The notes: generated from the sequence alone by a model not told the origin. 11,246 nt of DNA from JAQGMO01 sp050954505 (GCA_050954505.1 JBPBPY010000270.1:1-11246), one strand, 5' to 3'. Shown: positions 1 to 6,456, counted from the stretch's first letter. Program-made: numbers and translations.

Positions 1-142
1 AATCTGCCAAGCGAAGCGGGCGGCGTCAGGCCGGCTGGTGCTTCAGACAGACTTGGAAGTGCCACGAGCGCAGGCAGGCCAGCCAGAATGGACCGCTCGC
101 TCTCTCGCGCGGTGCAGCAGCGCCGGTTCTGTTGGCTGGCGA
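1..142. other. Left flank, no gene supported
   Basis: This stretch lies beyond the stop codon of the LysR-type gene. Short open frames run through it on the plus strand, but they continue into the antisense of the regulator and resemble no family with confidence. I see no clear intrinsic terminator for the regulator: there are GC-rich inverted segments (GGCTGG near 32-37 and CCAGCC near 78-83) but no T-tract. It may hold the end of a neighbouring gene that cannot be judged from this much sequence. Confidence 0.4.
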
Positions 143-1081
143 CTATGCCGCGGGGGTCAGATGCTGGAATGAACTCAGCGTATTGCGGATCCAGCGGTGC
201 GAAGGATTGCGCGTGTCGCGCTCATGCCACAGCATGTCGACATGAACCGGGGGCAATTCGAACGGCAATTCCTTGGCAATGACTTCCGACATGCCGGTGG
301 AGGCAATCAGGTGGCGTGGCACGATCGACAGCAGGTCGGACTTGGCAATCACCTGGCCAAGCGTGAAGAACTGGTTGACCGTCAGGGCGATTCGGCGCAC
401 CCGGCCGATTTCGCTCAACACGCCGTCTGCCGGGCCGTGGGGCCGGCCGGAAAAGCTCACCAGCGCATGCTGGGCGGCGCAGTAATTGTCGAGAGTCAGC
501 GTTTCGTTTGCCAAAGGATGGTCCCGCCGCATGATGCACACAGGCTGTCCGGTATATAAACGCTGGTGCCGAATCGTGGTGGAGGCTTCCTGGCCACCGG
601 TCAGTTGCGCCACCACGCCGGGGAAGGAGCCGACCGCGATATCGATCACGCTTTGCAGCAGCATCTGGCGCGGGTCGCGGGTGGCCAGGGTCAGCATCCG
701 AATGTCCAGGCCAGGCGCTTCAAGCTTGATGGCGCGCATCAGTGACGGCAACAGATACGACGCAGTGGAGTCGGCCATGGCCATGCGAAAAATCGCCTTG
801 GACTCGGTGACATCGAAATTTTCCGGCGTAATGGCCGCTTCGAGTCCGGACAGCGCCAGACGGACTGCCGGCCAGAGTTCATCGGCACGCGCGGTGGGCT
901 TCATGCCGTGGGCCGTACGTACCAGCAGGTCGTCATCGAGGGTTTCACGCAGGCGCTTCAAGGCATTCGAGACGGCTGGCTGGGTGGTCGCCAGGCGGTC
1001 GGCAGCACGCGTGAGATTTTGTTCGGTCATCACTGCATCAAAGACACGCAGCAAATTAAGATCTAGGGTAAGAAAGCTCAT
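143..1081 (-). CDS. LysR-type transcriptional regulator
   Basis: A 312-residue cytoplasmic DNA-binding regulator, the usual length for LysR. The N-terminal winged helix-turn-helix covers about residues 5-66, with the recognition region around LTRAADRLATTQPAVSNALK (23-42). A linker helix follows, and from about residue 92 a periplasmic-binding-protein-like effector domain. The segment starting FRMAMADSTASYLLP resembles the NodD/LinR/DntR-type branch that responds to aromatic or other small ligands, but the effector cannot be read from sequence. I chose the ATG at 1081 because the protein then begins four residues before the canonical LDLNLLRVF. The frame stays open upstream to 1606, but that extension looks unlike any LysR. 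There is no strong Shine-Dalgarno. The gene diverges from ftsH across a long gap, so its target is unclear; a dyad at 1148-1160 suggests autoregulation. Confidence 0.93.
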   Translation of the reverse strand: MSFLTLDLNLLRVFDAVMTEQNLTRAADRLATTQPAVSNALKRLRETLDDDLLVRTAHGMKPTARADELWPAVRLALSGLEAAITPENFDVTESKAIFRMAMADSTASYLLPSLMRAIKLEAPGLDIRMLTLATRDPRQMLLQSVIDIAVGSFPGVVAQLTGGQEASTTIRHQRLYTGQPVCIMRRDHPLANETLTLDNYCAAQHALVSFSGRPHGPADGVLSEIGRVRRIALTVNQFFTLGQVIAKSDLLSIVPRHLIASTGMSEVIAKELPFELPPVHVDMLWHERDTRNPSHRWIRNTLSSFQHLTPAA

Positions 1082-1147
1082 GGCCGGCTTTTCAAGCGAA
1101 CCCGGCGCATGGTGGGCCAGGCAAAACAGGATGGAAAAACGAAACGG

Positions 1148-1165
1148 TCGTTCCGAACGAATATA
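1148..1165 (-). promoter_or_regulatory. Candidate LysR-gene promoter and operator
   Basis: Read on the minus strand, a -10-like TATATT (plus positions 1160-1165, 5 of 6 matches to TATAAT) lies about 80 bases upstream of the regulator's start. No good -35 is visible. Directly downstream of it, over the expected start site, is the dyad TCGTTC-C-GAACGA (1148-1160), with perfect 6-bp arms. It is 13 bp long, begins with T and ends with A, so it fits the T-N11-A form of a LysR box. Its place over the start site would suit negative autoregulation; that is inference. Confidence 0.4.
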
Positions 1166-1329
1166 CGGCATTGCAACAAAAAATGCATTCCTGTTCCTGG
1201 GAATATGCCGTGCACGCCAATTTACATACTTTAACGCTTCCGCAATTTTTTGGCGAAATATTTGATGTTGTAAGGAAACAATTGCGGCAAAATTGAACGC
1301 TACGGGCTTTAAAATGGCGGGGATGCCCG

Positions 1330-1372
1330 CAAGTGAGTGGCAAGTGAGTGGCAAGTGAGTGGCAAGCGATGG
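1330..1372. repeat. 11-bp tandem repeat, three exact copies
   Basis: Three perfect head-to-tail copies of CAAGTGAGTGG occupy 1330-1340, 1341-1351 and 1352-1362, followed by a decayed copy CAAGCGATGG (1363-1372). The 11-bp period is about one helical turn, so bound proteins would sit on one face of the DNA. It is equally compatible with a slippage-prone simple repeat. It lies between the LysR promoter region and ftsH. Confidence 0.85.
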
Positions 1373-1517
1373 ATTTTTTGCCACTTGGTACACAAAGACA
1401 GGCTTGTAATTCAGTGCCTGCACGGATTTTCTGTGCGATAACGAGCAGGTTTTCACGAATTGCGTATAGTGGTGCAGGTAAGCAAGCAAGGCGGCAGGAT
1501 TGGCGGATCGTTTTCGT

Positions 1518-1546
1518 CCGCCCGGCGCAATTCCGGTGGTTTTTTT
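1518..1546 (+). terminator. Candidate intrinsic terminator upstream of ftsH
   Basis: The RNA can pair 1518-1525 (CCGCCCGG, one bulged C) with 1533-1539 (CCGGTGG, one G-T wobble) around a 7-nt loop. Seven consecutive T (1540-1546) follow immediately. The stem is modest, but the T-tract is the longest in the gap. No gene ends just upstream on this strand, so if real it would end a short RNA or attenuate transcription toward ftsH. An alternative hairpin GGCGGA/TCCGCC (1502-1507 and 1517-1522) overlaps the left arm and would compete with it. Confidence 0.35.
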
Positions 1547-1749
1547 CCATTCGTCCGCTTCGACTGGCGGCGTTGGAAAAGAGGATCGTCGGCCTCGAGT
1601 GGGCAATGAAACAAGGCCTGTTCATCGTAACGGTATTGCCGGTACCGAGTTTGTTGTAGTGCAAATAATGTGCGTGGATTGCCAGAGAGCCTGGCGCCGG
1701 AGTTGCGGCCCGTCCGTGATTCAACGACGCAGTCCACTTAAGACCTGTC

Positions 1750-1754
1750 AGGAG
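1750..1754 (+). promoter_or_regulatory. Ribosome binding site deciding the ftsH TTG start
   Basis: AGGAG lies six bases before TTG at 1761. No ATG or GTG occurs in frame near the expected N-terminus, so this Shine-Dalgarno is the main reason for choosing the TTG. Confidence 0.8.
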
Positions 1755-1760
1755 ACTTCA

Positions 1761-3635
1761 TTGAATCCAAAGTATTTCCGCGTCGCGCTCTGGGCCGCCA
1801 TCATGTTCGTGGTGTTCATCGGCTTTTCGCAATTTCGTGGCGGCGGCAGCGAGCCATCGGCCACGCCGATTGCCTATTCCGACCTGTTGGCGGAAATTAA
1901 GGCGAAAAACATCAAGGAAGCGGTGATTGCCGGCGACAGCATCGTCGTCGTCACCAATGGTGGCACCACCCTGAAGGCGACCGGCACGACACTGGACCGC
2001 GGCCTGGTCAACGATCTGGTCAACAACGGCGTGAAGTTCGATGTCAAGCAGCCGGAGTCGCCATCCTTCCTGTCGCAACTGTTCATCTCCTGGTTTCCGA
2101 TGCTGCTGCTGGTCGGCGTGTGGATTTTCTTCATGAAGAAGTCGCAGGGTGGCGGTGGTGGCATGGGCGGCATCATGTCGATCGGCAAATCCAAGGCGCG
2201 CATGCTGGATGAAAAAGCCAACCAGGTCACCTTTGCCGATGTGGCTGGCTGCGATGAAGCCAAGGAAGAGGTTGGCGAGATCGTCGACTTCCTGCGCGAC
2301 CCGACCAAGTTCCAGTCGCTCGGCGGCCGCATTCCCCGCGGCGTGCTGATGGTCGGTCCTCCCGGAACCGGCAAGACCTTGCTGGCGCGTGCCATTGCCG
2401 GTGAAGCCAAGGTACCTTTCTTTACCATTTCCGGTTCGGATTTCGTTGAAATGTTTGTCGGCGTCGGCGCTTCCCGTGTACGCGACATGTTTGAAAACGC
2501 CAAGAAGCATTCGCCCTGCATCATCTTCATCGATGAAATCGATGCCGTGGGTCGTCAGCGGGGTTCGGGCATGGGTGGCGGCAACGACGAGCGCGAGCAG
2601 ACGCTCAATCAATTGCTGGTTGAAATGGATGGCTTCGAAGCCAACTCGGGCGTGATCGTCATCGCCGCCACCAACCGTGCCGATGTGCTTGACAATGCGC
2701 TGCTGCGGCCGGGCCGCTTCGACCGCCAGGTCATGGTCGGCCTGCCGGATATCCGTGGCCGCGAGCAGATCCTCCATGTGCACATGCGCAAGGTGCCAAT
2801 TGCCAAGGATGTCGAAGCCAATGTGCTGGCACGCGGCACGCCCGGGTTCTCGGGTGCCGAACTGGCCAACCTGGTCAATGAATCCGCGCTGTTTGCAGCC
2901 CGCCGCAACAAGCGCTTCGTCGACATGAAGGATTTCGAAGACGCCAAGGACAAGATCATCATGGGGCCGGAGCGCCGCTCTGCCGTGATTCGTGAAGATG
3001 AACGCCGCAATACGGCTTACCATGAGTCCGGTCATGCGGTGGTGGCCAAGCTGCTGCCCAAGGCCGATCCGGTACACAAGGTCACCATCATGCCGCGTGG
3101 CTATGCACTCGGCCTGACCTGGCAATTGCCCGAGCATGACCGTGTCAACATGTACAAGGACAAGATGCTGGAAGATATCGCCATCTTGTTTGGCGGCCGG
3201 ATTGCCGAAGAAATTTTCATGGGGCAGAAATCCACCGGGGCCTCGAATGACTTCGAACGTGCAACCAAGCTGGCGCGCGCCATGGTGACACGCTATGGCA
3301 TGTCCGAAGCACTCGGCACCATGGTGTATGAAGAAGACGGACAGGGTGGTTACATGGGTTCGAAAACGGTGTCGGAAGAAACCCAACAAAAGGTCGACAT
3401 CGAAATCCGCAGCATCCTGGACCGTCAGTATGCGCTGGCCCGTACACTGCTCGAAGCCAACCGCGACAAGATCGAAGCAATGACAAAGGCACTGCTGGAA
3501 TGGGAAACCGTCGATGCCGACCAGGTCAACGACATCATGGATGGCATCGATCCACGCCCGCCCAAGTATGGCATTCCGGAAAAGCGTCCATCGCGTTCCG
3601 AACCGCTGACACCAAATGCACCGGCGCCGGTTTGA
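1761..3635 (+). CDS. ftsH: FtsH, ATP-dependent zinc metalloprotease
   Basis: A membrane-anchored AAA+ protease that extracts and degrades membrane proteins and unstable cytoplasmic regulators (RpoH and LpxC in E. coli); it works as a hexamer. With the TTG start at 1761 it has 624 residues, a normal length. Membrane helix 1 is about 5-23, a periplasmic segment runs to about 103, and helix 2 is about 104-125. Walker A GPPGTGKT is 199-206, the pore region FVEMFVGVG 228-236, Walker B IIFIDE 254-259, and the arginine-finger segment RPGRFDR 316-322. The zinc site is HESGH 421-425 with the likely third ligand D497 in ASNDFER. The C-terminus ends in a proline-rich tail. All catalytic residues are present. 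In Betaproteobacteria ftsH normally sits with rlmE, folP and glmM; here it stands alone after a LysR gene, so it may be a second copy. A strong terminator follows. Confidence 0.97.
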   Translation: MNPKYFRVALWAAIMFVVFIGFSQFRGGGSEPSATPIAYSDLLAEIKAKNIKEAVIAGDSIVVVTNGGTTLKATGTTLDRGLVNDLVNNGVKFDVKQPESPSFLSQLFISWFPMLLLVGVWIFFMKKSQGGGGGMGGIMSIGKSKARMLDEKANQVTFADVAGCDEAKEEVGEIVDFLRDPTKFQSLGGRIPRGVLMVGPPGTGKTLLARAIAGEAKVPFFTISGSDFVEMFVGVGASRVRDMFENAKKHSPCIIFIDEIDAVGRQRGSGMGGGNDEREQTLNQLLVEMDGFEANSGVIVIAATNRADVLDNALLRPGRFDRQVMVGLPDIRGREQILHVHMRKVPIAKDVEANVLARGTPGFSGAELANLVNESALFAARRNKRFVDMKDFEDAKDKIIMGPERRSAVIREDERRNTAYHESGHAVVAKLLPKADPVHKVTIMPRGYALGLTWQLPEHDRVNMYKDKMLEDIAILFGGRIAEEIFMGQKSTGASNDFERATKLARAMVTRYGMSEALGTMVYEEDGQGGYMGSKTVSEETQQKVDIEIRSILDRQYALARTLLEANRDKIEAMTKALLEWETVDADQVNDIMDGIDPRPPKYGIPEKRPSRSEPLTPNAPAPV

Positions 3636-3750
3636 CGCACCCCTGGTTCCTTCCCGATCCATCCGTGGAAAAACTGCTCCACGCTGAGAGGACAGATCGG
3701 TTGCAGTCAGGACAGGACAGGGCAGGGAAATCGGGAAAAACCGGATGTCG

Positions 3751-3811
3751 CAACAAGACGCCAAAACAAGACGTTGAAACAGACGTTAAAACAGACGTTA
3801 AAACAAGAAGG
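3751..3811. repeat. Imperfect 12-13-bp tandem repeats after ftsH
   Basis: The units run CAACAAGACGCC (3751-3762), AAAACAAGACGTT (3763-3775), GAAACAGACGTT (3776-3787) and AAAACAGACGTT (3788-3799). A fifth, diverged unit AAAACAAGAAGG (3800-3811) forms the left arm of the terminator stem. They lie in the 3' untranslated region of ftsH. The open frame across them (starting at 3500) also crosses ftsH in another frame and is not credible as a gene. Confidence 0.75.
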
Positions 3812-3837
3812 GCCGCTTGAGCGGCCCTTCTTGTTTT
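3800..3837. terminator. Strong bidirectional terminator, 17-bp perfect stem
   Basis: AAAACAAGAAGGGCCGC (3800-3816) pairs without mismatch with 3821-3837 around the loop TTGA. The A-tract on one side and T-tract on the other let it act on both strands. It lies 164 bases after the ftsH stop and 79 bases past the stop of the convergent gene at 3917, so it probably ends both transcripts. Confidence 0.93.
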
Positions 3838-3916
3838 GTCTTCATTCTTCGACTTTCAACCCCGAACCTCGTGCTTTGAAACACCTTGGGCAACCACGCT
3901 GCCGGATGTTCCTTCA

Positions 3917-4291
3917 TCAATACCGGCGCGGATCATGGGGCCGGCTGTCATAGCGGTTCGGCACGCCATCATGGTCGCGGTCACCCCAGCCATGTGCATA
4001 ACGGTGCCGCTCGCGCCACTCGCGGGCGCGCCAGTCGCCTACCGGCCGCGGTGCAACCCATACCGGTTGCGGTGCATAGTAAGGCTGGGGTGCATACACC
4101 ACGCGCGGAGGCGGCGCGTAGAACGGGCGCGGCTGAACATAGACTGGCGCTGGTGCATAGACCGGCTGCGGTACATACACGCCCGGCACGCCGATGCTGA
4201 CGCCCACATCGACGCGTGCCATGGCTGGCGCGGCGGCAAACAGGGTAGCACCGGCAGCCAGGACCGCTACAACACTCAGAATTCGTTTCAT
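3917..4291 (-). CDS. Small secreted Tyr/Pro-repeat protein
   Basis: A 124-residue protein of unknown function. A clear signal peptide covers about 1-25 (KR, hydrophobic core, cleavage after AMA), so it is exported. Residues 35-83 are a low-complexity stretch of Y/V-x-x-P units such as VYAPAP, FYAPPP and YYAPQP. An Arg/Trp-rich part follows (87-97), and near the end DRDHDGVPNRYD (104-115), which resembles a thrombospondin type 3 / calcium-binding loop with alternating Asp. Similar small repeat proteins are, as I recall, common hypothetical proteins in Burkholderiales. I took the ATG at 4291 because GGAG lies a suitable distance upstream and the signal peptide begins there; an open frame up to 4342 adds 17 residues that would spoil the signal. 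It converges on ftsH and shares its terminator. Surface or periplasmic localisation and calcium binding are inference. Confidence 0.85.
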   Translation of the reverse strand: MKRILSVVAVLAAGATLFAAAPAMARVDVGVSIGVPGVYVPQPVYAPAPVYVQPRPFYAPPPRVVYAPQPYYAPQPVWVAPRPVGDWRAREWRERHRYAHGWGDRDHDGVPNRYDSRPHDPRRY

Positions 4292-4305
4292 GATCTTCTC
4301 CGTAT

Positions 4306-4320
4306 TGCCCATCGTGGGCA
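4306..4320. promoter_or_regulatory. Dyad next to ribosome binding site of secreted-protein gene
   Basis: TGCCCA-TCG-TGGGCA is a perfect inverted repeat with 6-bp arms, starting 15 bases upstream of the start codon at 4291 and just beyond its Shine-Dalgarno (plus 4295-4301). It could be a repressor operator or a small hairpin in the mRNA leader. Confidence 0.4.
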
Positions 4321-4382
4321 TAACGTCATTACACCTCAGCAATGAACGTCAGGAAAGCCAGCAACGGTAAGCGACGTTACAA

Positions 4383-4411
4383 AATGTATCTGGAATACTA
4401 CTTTTGTACAA
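4383..4411 (-). promoter_or_regulatory. Candidate promoter of secreted-protein gene
   Basis: On the minus strand TTGTAC (plus 4406-4411) and TACATT (plus 4383-4388) are separated by exactly 17 bases. Matches to consensus are partial (3/6 and 4/6). The start would fall about 85 bases before the gene, leaving a leader that contains the 4306-4320 dyad. Confidence 0.35.
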
Positions 4412-4422
4412 GCGGTCGTTCC

Positions 4423-4466
4423 GACTGCCTGACTGCCTGACTGACTGCTTGATTGTCTGATTGCCT
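4423..4466. repeat. Degenerate 8-bp tandem repeat
   Basis: GACTGCCT occurs twice in a row (4423-4430 and 4431-4438), then a half unit GACT, then GACTGCTT, GATTGTCT and GATTGCCT (4443-4466). This is about five and a half units with C/T substitutions. It sits upstream of both divergent genes and is of unknown function; replication slippage is the simplest origin. Confidence 0.75.
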
Positions 4467-4670
4467 TGTTTGCGCGGCAAACGCTGAGGGCTGAATCACC
4501 ACCAATCGACTAGTGAAATGACTGGATAGCAAAGTCGCCAGCAGCTGCACGGCGAACGGCTAGACAGCGACATGGCAAGATATCACTTGGGCAAACTGCG
4601 ACATTGCCGGCAATTCCTGCATGCGTTCGACCAGCAATCATCAAGCTGCCGTCGGATCCAGTTCCCGCGT

Positions 4671-4676
4671 TACAAT
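4671..4676 (+). promoter_or_regulatory. Candidate -10 of ybaL
   Basis: TACAAT matches the sigma-70 -10 at five of six positions and lies 112 bases before the ATG. No good -35 is present at 16-18 bases; CTGCCG is 19 bases away. The leader would include the CTGTTC/GAACAG dyad at 4694-4709. Confidence 0.3.
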
Positions 4677-4788
4677 GGCAATCCCTGCTGAAGCTGTTCG
4701 AATGAACAGGAAAAGCGGAACCCTTTGGCGTTTCCATTGCCATCTACGCGGCTACGGCCATGCTTATCACCATCGGGAGAAACAGCCA

Positions 4789-6456
4789 ATGCCGCACGAT
4801 ACCCCTTTGATTACCACCATCGTCGGCGGTCTGGTCCTGGCGTTCATCTTCGGTTCGATCGCGCAGAAATTGCGCATGCCGCCGCTGGTCGGCTACCTGG
4901 TGGCCGGCATCGCTGTCGGGCCGTTTACGCCCGGGTTCGTGGCCGACTCCGGTCTGGCCCAGGAGCTGGCGGAAATCGGCGTGATCCTGCTGATGTTTGG
5001 CGTTGGCCTGCATTTTTCGCTGAAAGACCTGATGAAGGTCAAGGCCATTGCCATCCCCGGTGCACTGGTGCAGATTGGCGTTGCCACCTTGATGGGCATC
5101 GGCCTGGCGCTGGCCATTGGCTGGACCATCGGCCAGGGCGTGTTGCTGGGGCTTGCACTGTCTGTTGCCAGTACCGTGGTGCTGCTGACAGCGCTGCAGG
5201 AAAACAATTTGCTCGAGACCAAGCGCGGACAGATCGCGATTGGCTGGCTTATCGTCGAAGACATTGCCATGGTGCTGGCGCTGGTGCTCATTCCCGCGCT
5301 CAGCGGCGTGCTTGGCGGCACCGGCGCAGCCATTTCCACTGGCGAGCTGCTCATGACGCTGGCCATCACACTGGGCAAGGTGGTCGCTTTCGTGGTGGTC
5401 ATGCTGGTCATTGGCCGGCGCGCCATTCCCTGGATTCTCGAGCGTGTGGTGGCAACCGGCTCGCGTGAATTGTTTCGCCTGGCCGTGCTGGCCATCGCGC
5501 TGGGTTTTGCGCTGGGCTCGGCATACATCTTCGGAGTCTCGTTTGCGCTCGGTGCTTTTTTTGCCGGCATGATCCTGGCCGAGTCCGACCTCAGCCACCG
5601 CGCTGCCGAAGAGTCGCTGCCCCTGCGCGATGCCTTTGCCGTACTGTTTTTTGTCTCGGTGGGCATGCTGTTCGACCCATCGATCCTGGTACGTGAACCC
5701 TTGCTGGTGCTGGCCACCGTATTGATCATCGTGGTCGGCAAGTCGATCGCTGCGCTGCTCATCGTTCTGGCATTTCGCCATCCCTTGTCGACCGCCTTGA
5801 CGATTGCTGCCAGTCTGGCGCAAATCGGCGAATTCTCGTTCATTCTTGCCACCTTGGGCATGTCGCTGGGATTGCTGCCCGATACCGGCCGCGACCTGAT
5901 CCTCGGTGGTGCGATCCTCTCGATCCTGATCAATCCACTGCTGTTCTTCGCCCTCAAGCGCGCCAGGCCCTGGCTGCAGAAGCGTGAAGGCACGGCCTTG
6001 CCGAGCAGTCCCGCCGAACCCGATTACCGCACCTGGCCGGCGCTGCACTCGCATACCGTGCTGATCGGCTTTGGCCGCGTCGGCCACCTGATCGCCGGCA
6101 ATCTCGGCGAGCAGGGCAAGCCCTTCATCGTGGTGGAAAATCATGATGATGTGGTGCATGCCTTGCGCGCCGATGGCATCCCGGCGTTGTATGGCAACGC
6201 CCTGGCACCCGGCATGCTGGAAGCTGCCCACATCGCCACGGCGCGCTGGCTTTTGCTGGCCATTCCCGATGCGCTGGAGGCTGGCCAGATCATCGAGCGC
6301 GCGCGGGAAATGAATCCTGCCCTGCATATCGTCGCACGCGCCCATTCCAGCGCCGAGGGCCTGCATCTGGAAAAACGTGGTGCAGACCACACCGTCATGG
6401 GCGAGCGCGAAATTGCCGAGGGCATGACAGAACTGGTCTTGGCGCCGCCGGTTTGA
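4789..6456 (+). CDS. ybaL: YbaL/Kef-type monovalent cation:proton antiporter (CPA2)
   Basis: An inner-membrane antiporter of the CPA2 family, 555 residues, close in length and in many segments to E. coli YbaL (about 558). The N-terminal exchanger domain (about 7-392) has around a dozen hydrophobic segments. It includes PLVGYLVAG (32-40), GVILLMFGVGLHFSL (64-78), the conserved acidic motif IVED (155-158) and SLAQIGEFSFIL (342-353). A linker leads to a cytoplasmic RCK/TrkA-N domain from about 421, with the Rossmann loop GFGRVG (427-432), an acidic residue E450 after the second strand, and GERE near the C-terminus (538-541). The family exchanges K+ or Na+ for protons; the real substrate here is not known. 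ATG 4789 has GGGAGA eight bases upstream and gives the N-terminus typical of YbaL (PLITTIVGGLVLAFI). It appears to be a single-gene unit. Confidence 0.95.
   Translation: MPHDTPLITTIVGGLVLAFIFGSIAQKLRMPPLVGYLVAGIAVGPFTPGFVADSGLAQELAEIGVILLMFGVGLHFSLKDLMKVKAIAIPGALVQIGVATLMGIGLALAIGWTIGQGVLLGLALSVASTVVLLTALQENNLLETKRGQIAIGWLIVEDIAMVLALVLIPALSGVLGGTGAAISTGELLMTLAITLGKVVAFVVVMLVIGRRAIPWILERVVATGSRELFRLAVLAIALGFALGSAYIFGVSFALGAFFAGMILAESDLSHRAAEESLPLRDAFAVLFFVSVGMLFDPSILVREPLLVLATVLIIVVGKSIAALLIVLAFRHPLSTALTIAASLAQIGEFSFILATLGMSLGLLPDTGRDLILGGAILSILINPLLFFALKRARPWLQKREGTALPSSPAEPDYRTWPALHSHTVLIGFGRVGHLIAGNLGEQGKPFIVVENHDDVVHALRADGIPALYGNALAPGMLEAAHIATARWLLLAIPDALEAGQIIERAREMNPALHIVARAHSSAEGLHLEKRGADHTVMGEREIAEGMTELVLAPPV

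Larger units (their letters stand above)
1082..1760. other. Long intergenic region, lysR to ftsH
   Basis: These 679 bases separate the divergent LysR gene and ftsH, and I find no convincing protein gene in them. Short open frames exist on both strands but have no recognisable content. The part nearest lysR is AT-richer than the flanking genes. In order it holds the T-N11-A dyad (1148-1160), a -10-like TAAAAT on the plus strand (1310-1315) without a matching -35, the 11-bp tandem repeat (1330-1372), an 8-bp inverted repeat AGTGGCAA/TTGCCACT (1358-1365 and 1378-1385), a -10-like TATAGT (1465-1470), and a terminator-like hairpin with seven T (1518-1546). An AATAAT at 1664-1669 is another weak -10 for ftsH. 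The true ftsH promoter is not evident. Confidence 0.6.
4292..4788. other. Divergent control region, secreted protein to ybaL
   Basis: These 497 bases hold no convincing gene. From left to right: the Shine-Dalgarno and dyad of the minus-strand gene; three AACGTC-type hexamers (4322-4327, 4345-4350 and, inverted, 4373-4378); a weak minus-strand promoter (4383-4411); an 8-bp tandem repeat (4423-4466); a -10-like TACAAT for ybaL (4671-4676); the dyad CTGTTC-GAAT-GAACAG (4694-4709) in the presumed ybaL leader; and the ybaL Shine-Dalgarno GGGAGA (4775-4780). The open frame from 4621 into ybaL is not translated as far as I can judge. Confidence 0.55.

Noticed and set aside
1..142. Remnant of an FAD-dependent oxidoreductase C-terminus (LAGDYAAG-like peptide on the plus strand)
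   Set aside because: The match is a few residues in one frame, which then runs into antisense of the LysR gene; too little to support a gene.
1145..1155. 11-mer CGGTCGTTCCG shared with 4413-4423
   Set aside because: Several 11-base matches are expected by chance within a window of this size, and the dyad part is not conserved in the second copy.
1082..1606. N-terminal extension of the LysR open frame up to 1606
   Set aside because: The added residues resemble no LysR protein, cross the promoter-like dyad and tandem repeat, and the canonical helix-turn-helix starts properly at 1081.
1758..3764. Long open frame antisense to ftsH
   Set aside because: It mirrors the whole of ftsH and is Asp/His/Gln-rich in the way antisense frames of high-GC genes are; no family is recognisable.
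3500..3820. Open frame overlapping the ftsH end and the 3' repeats
   Set aside because: Its first part is ftsH in another frame and its end is the repeat and terminator; no ribosome site or family.
3751..3837. CRISPR-like array
   Set aside because: Units are 12-13 bp with no spacers and no cas genes nearby; the same applies to the repeats at 1330-1372 and 4423-4466.
4744..6390. Long open frame antisense to ybaL
   Set aside because: A shadow of the antiporter gene, with extreme Gln/His content and no recognisable domain.
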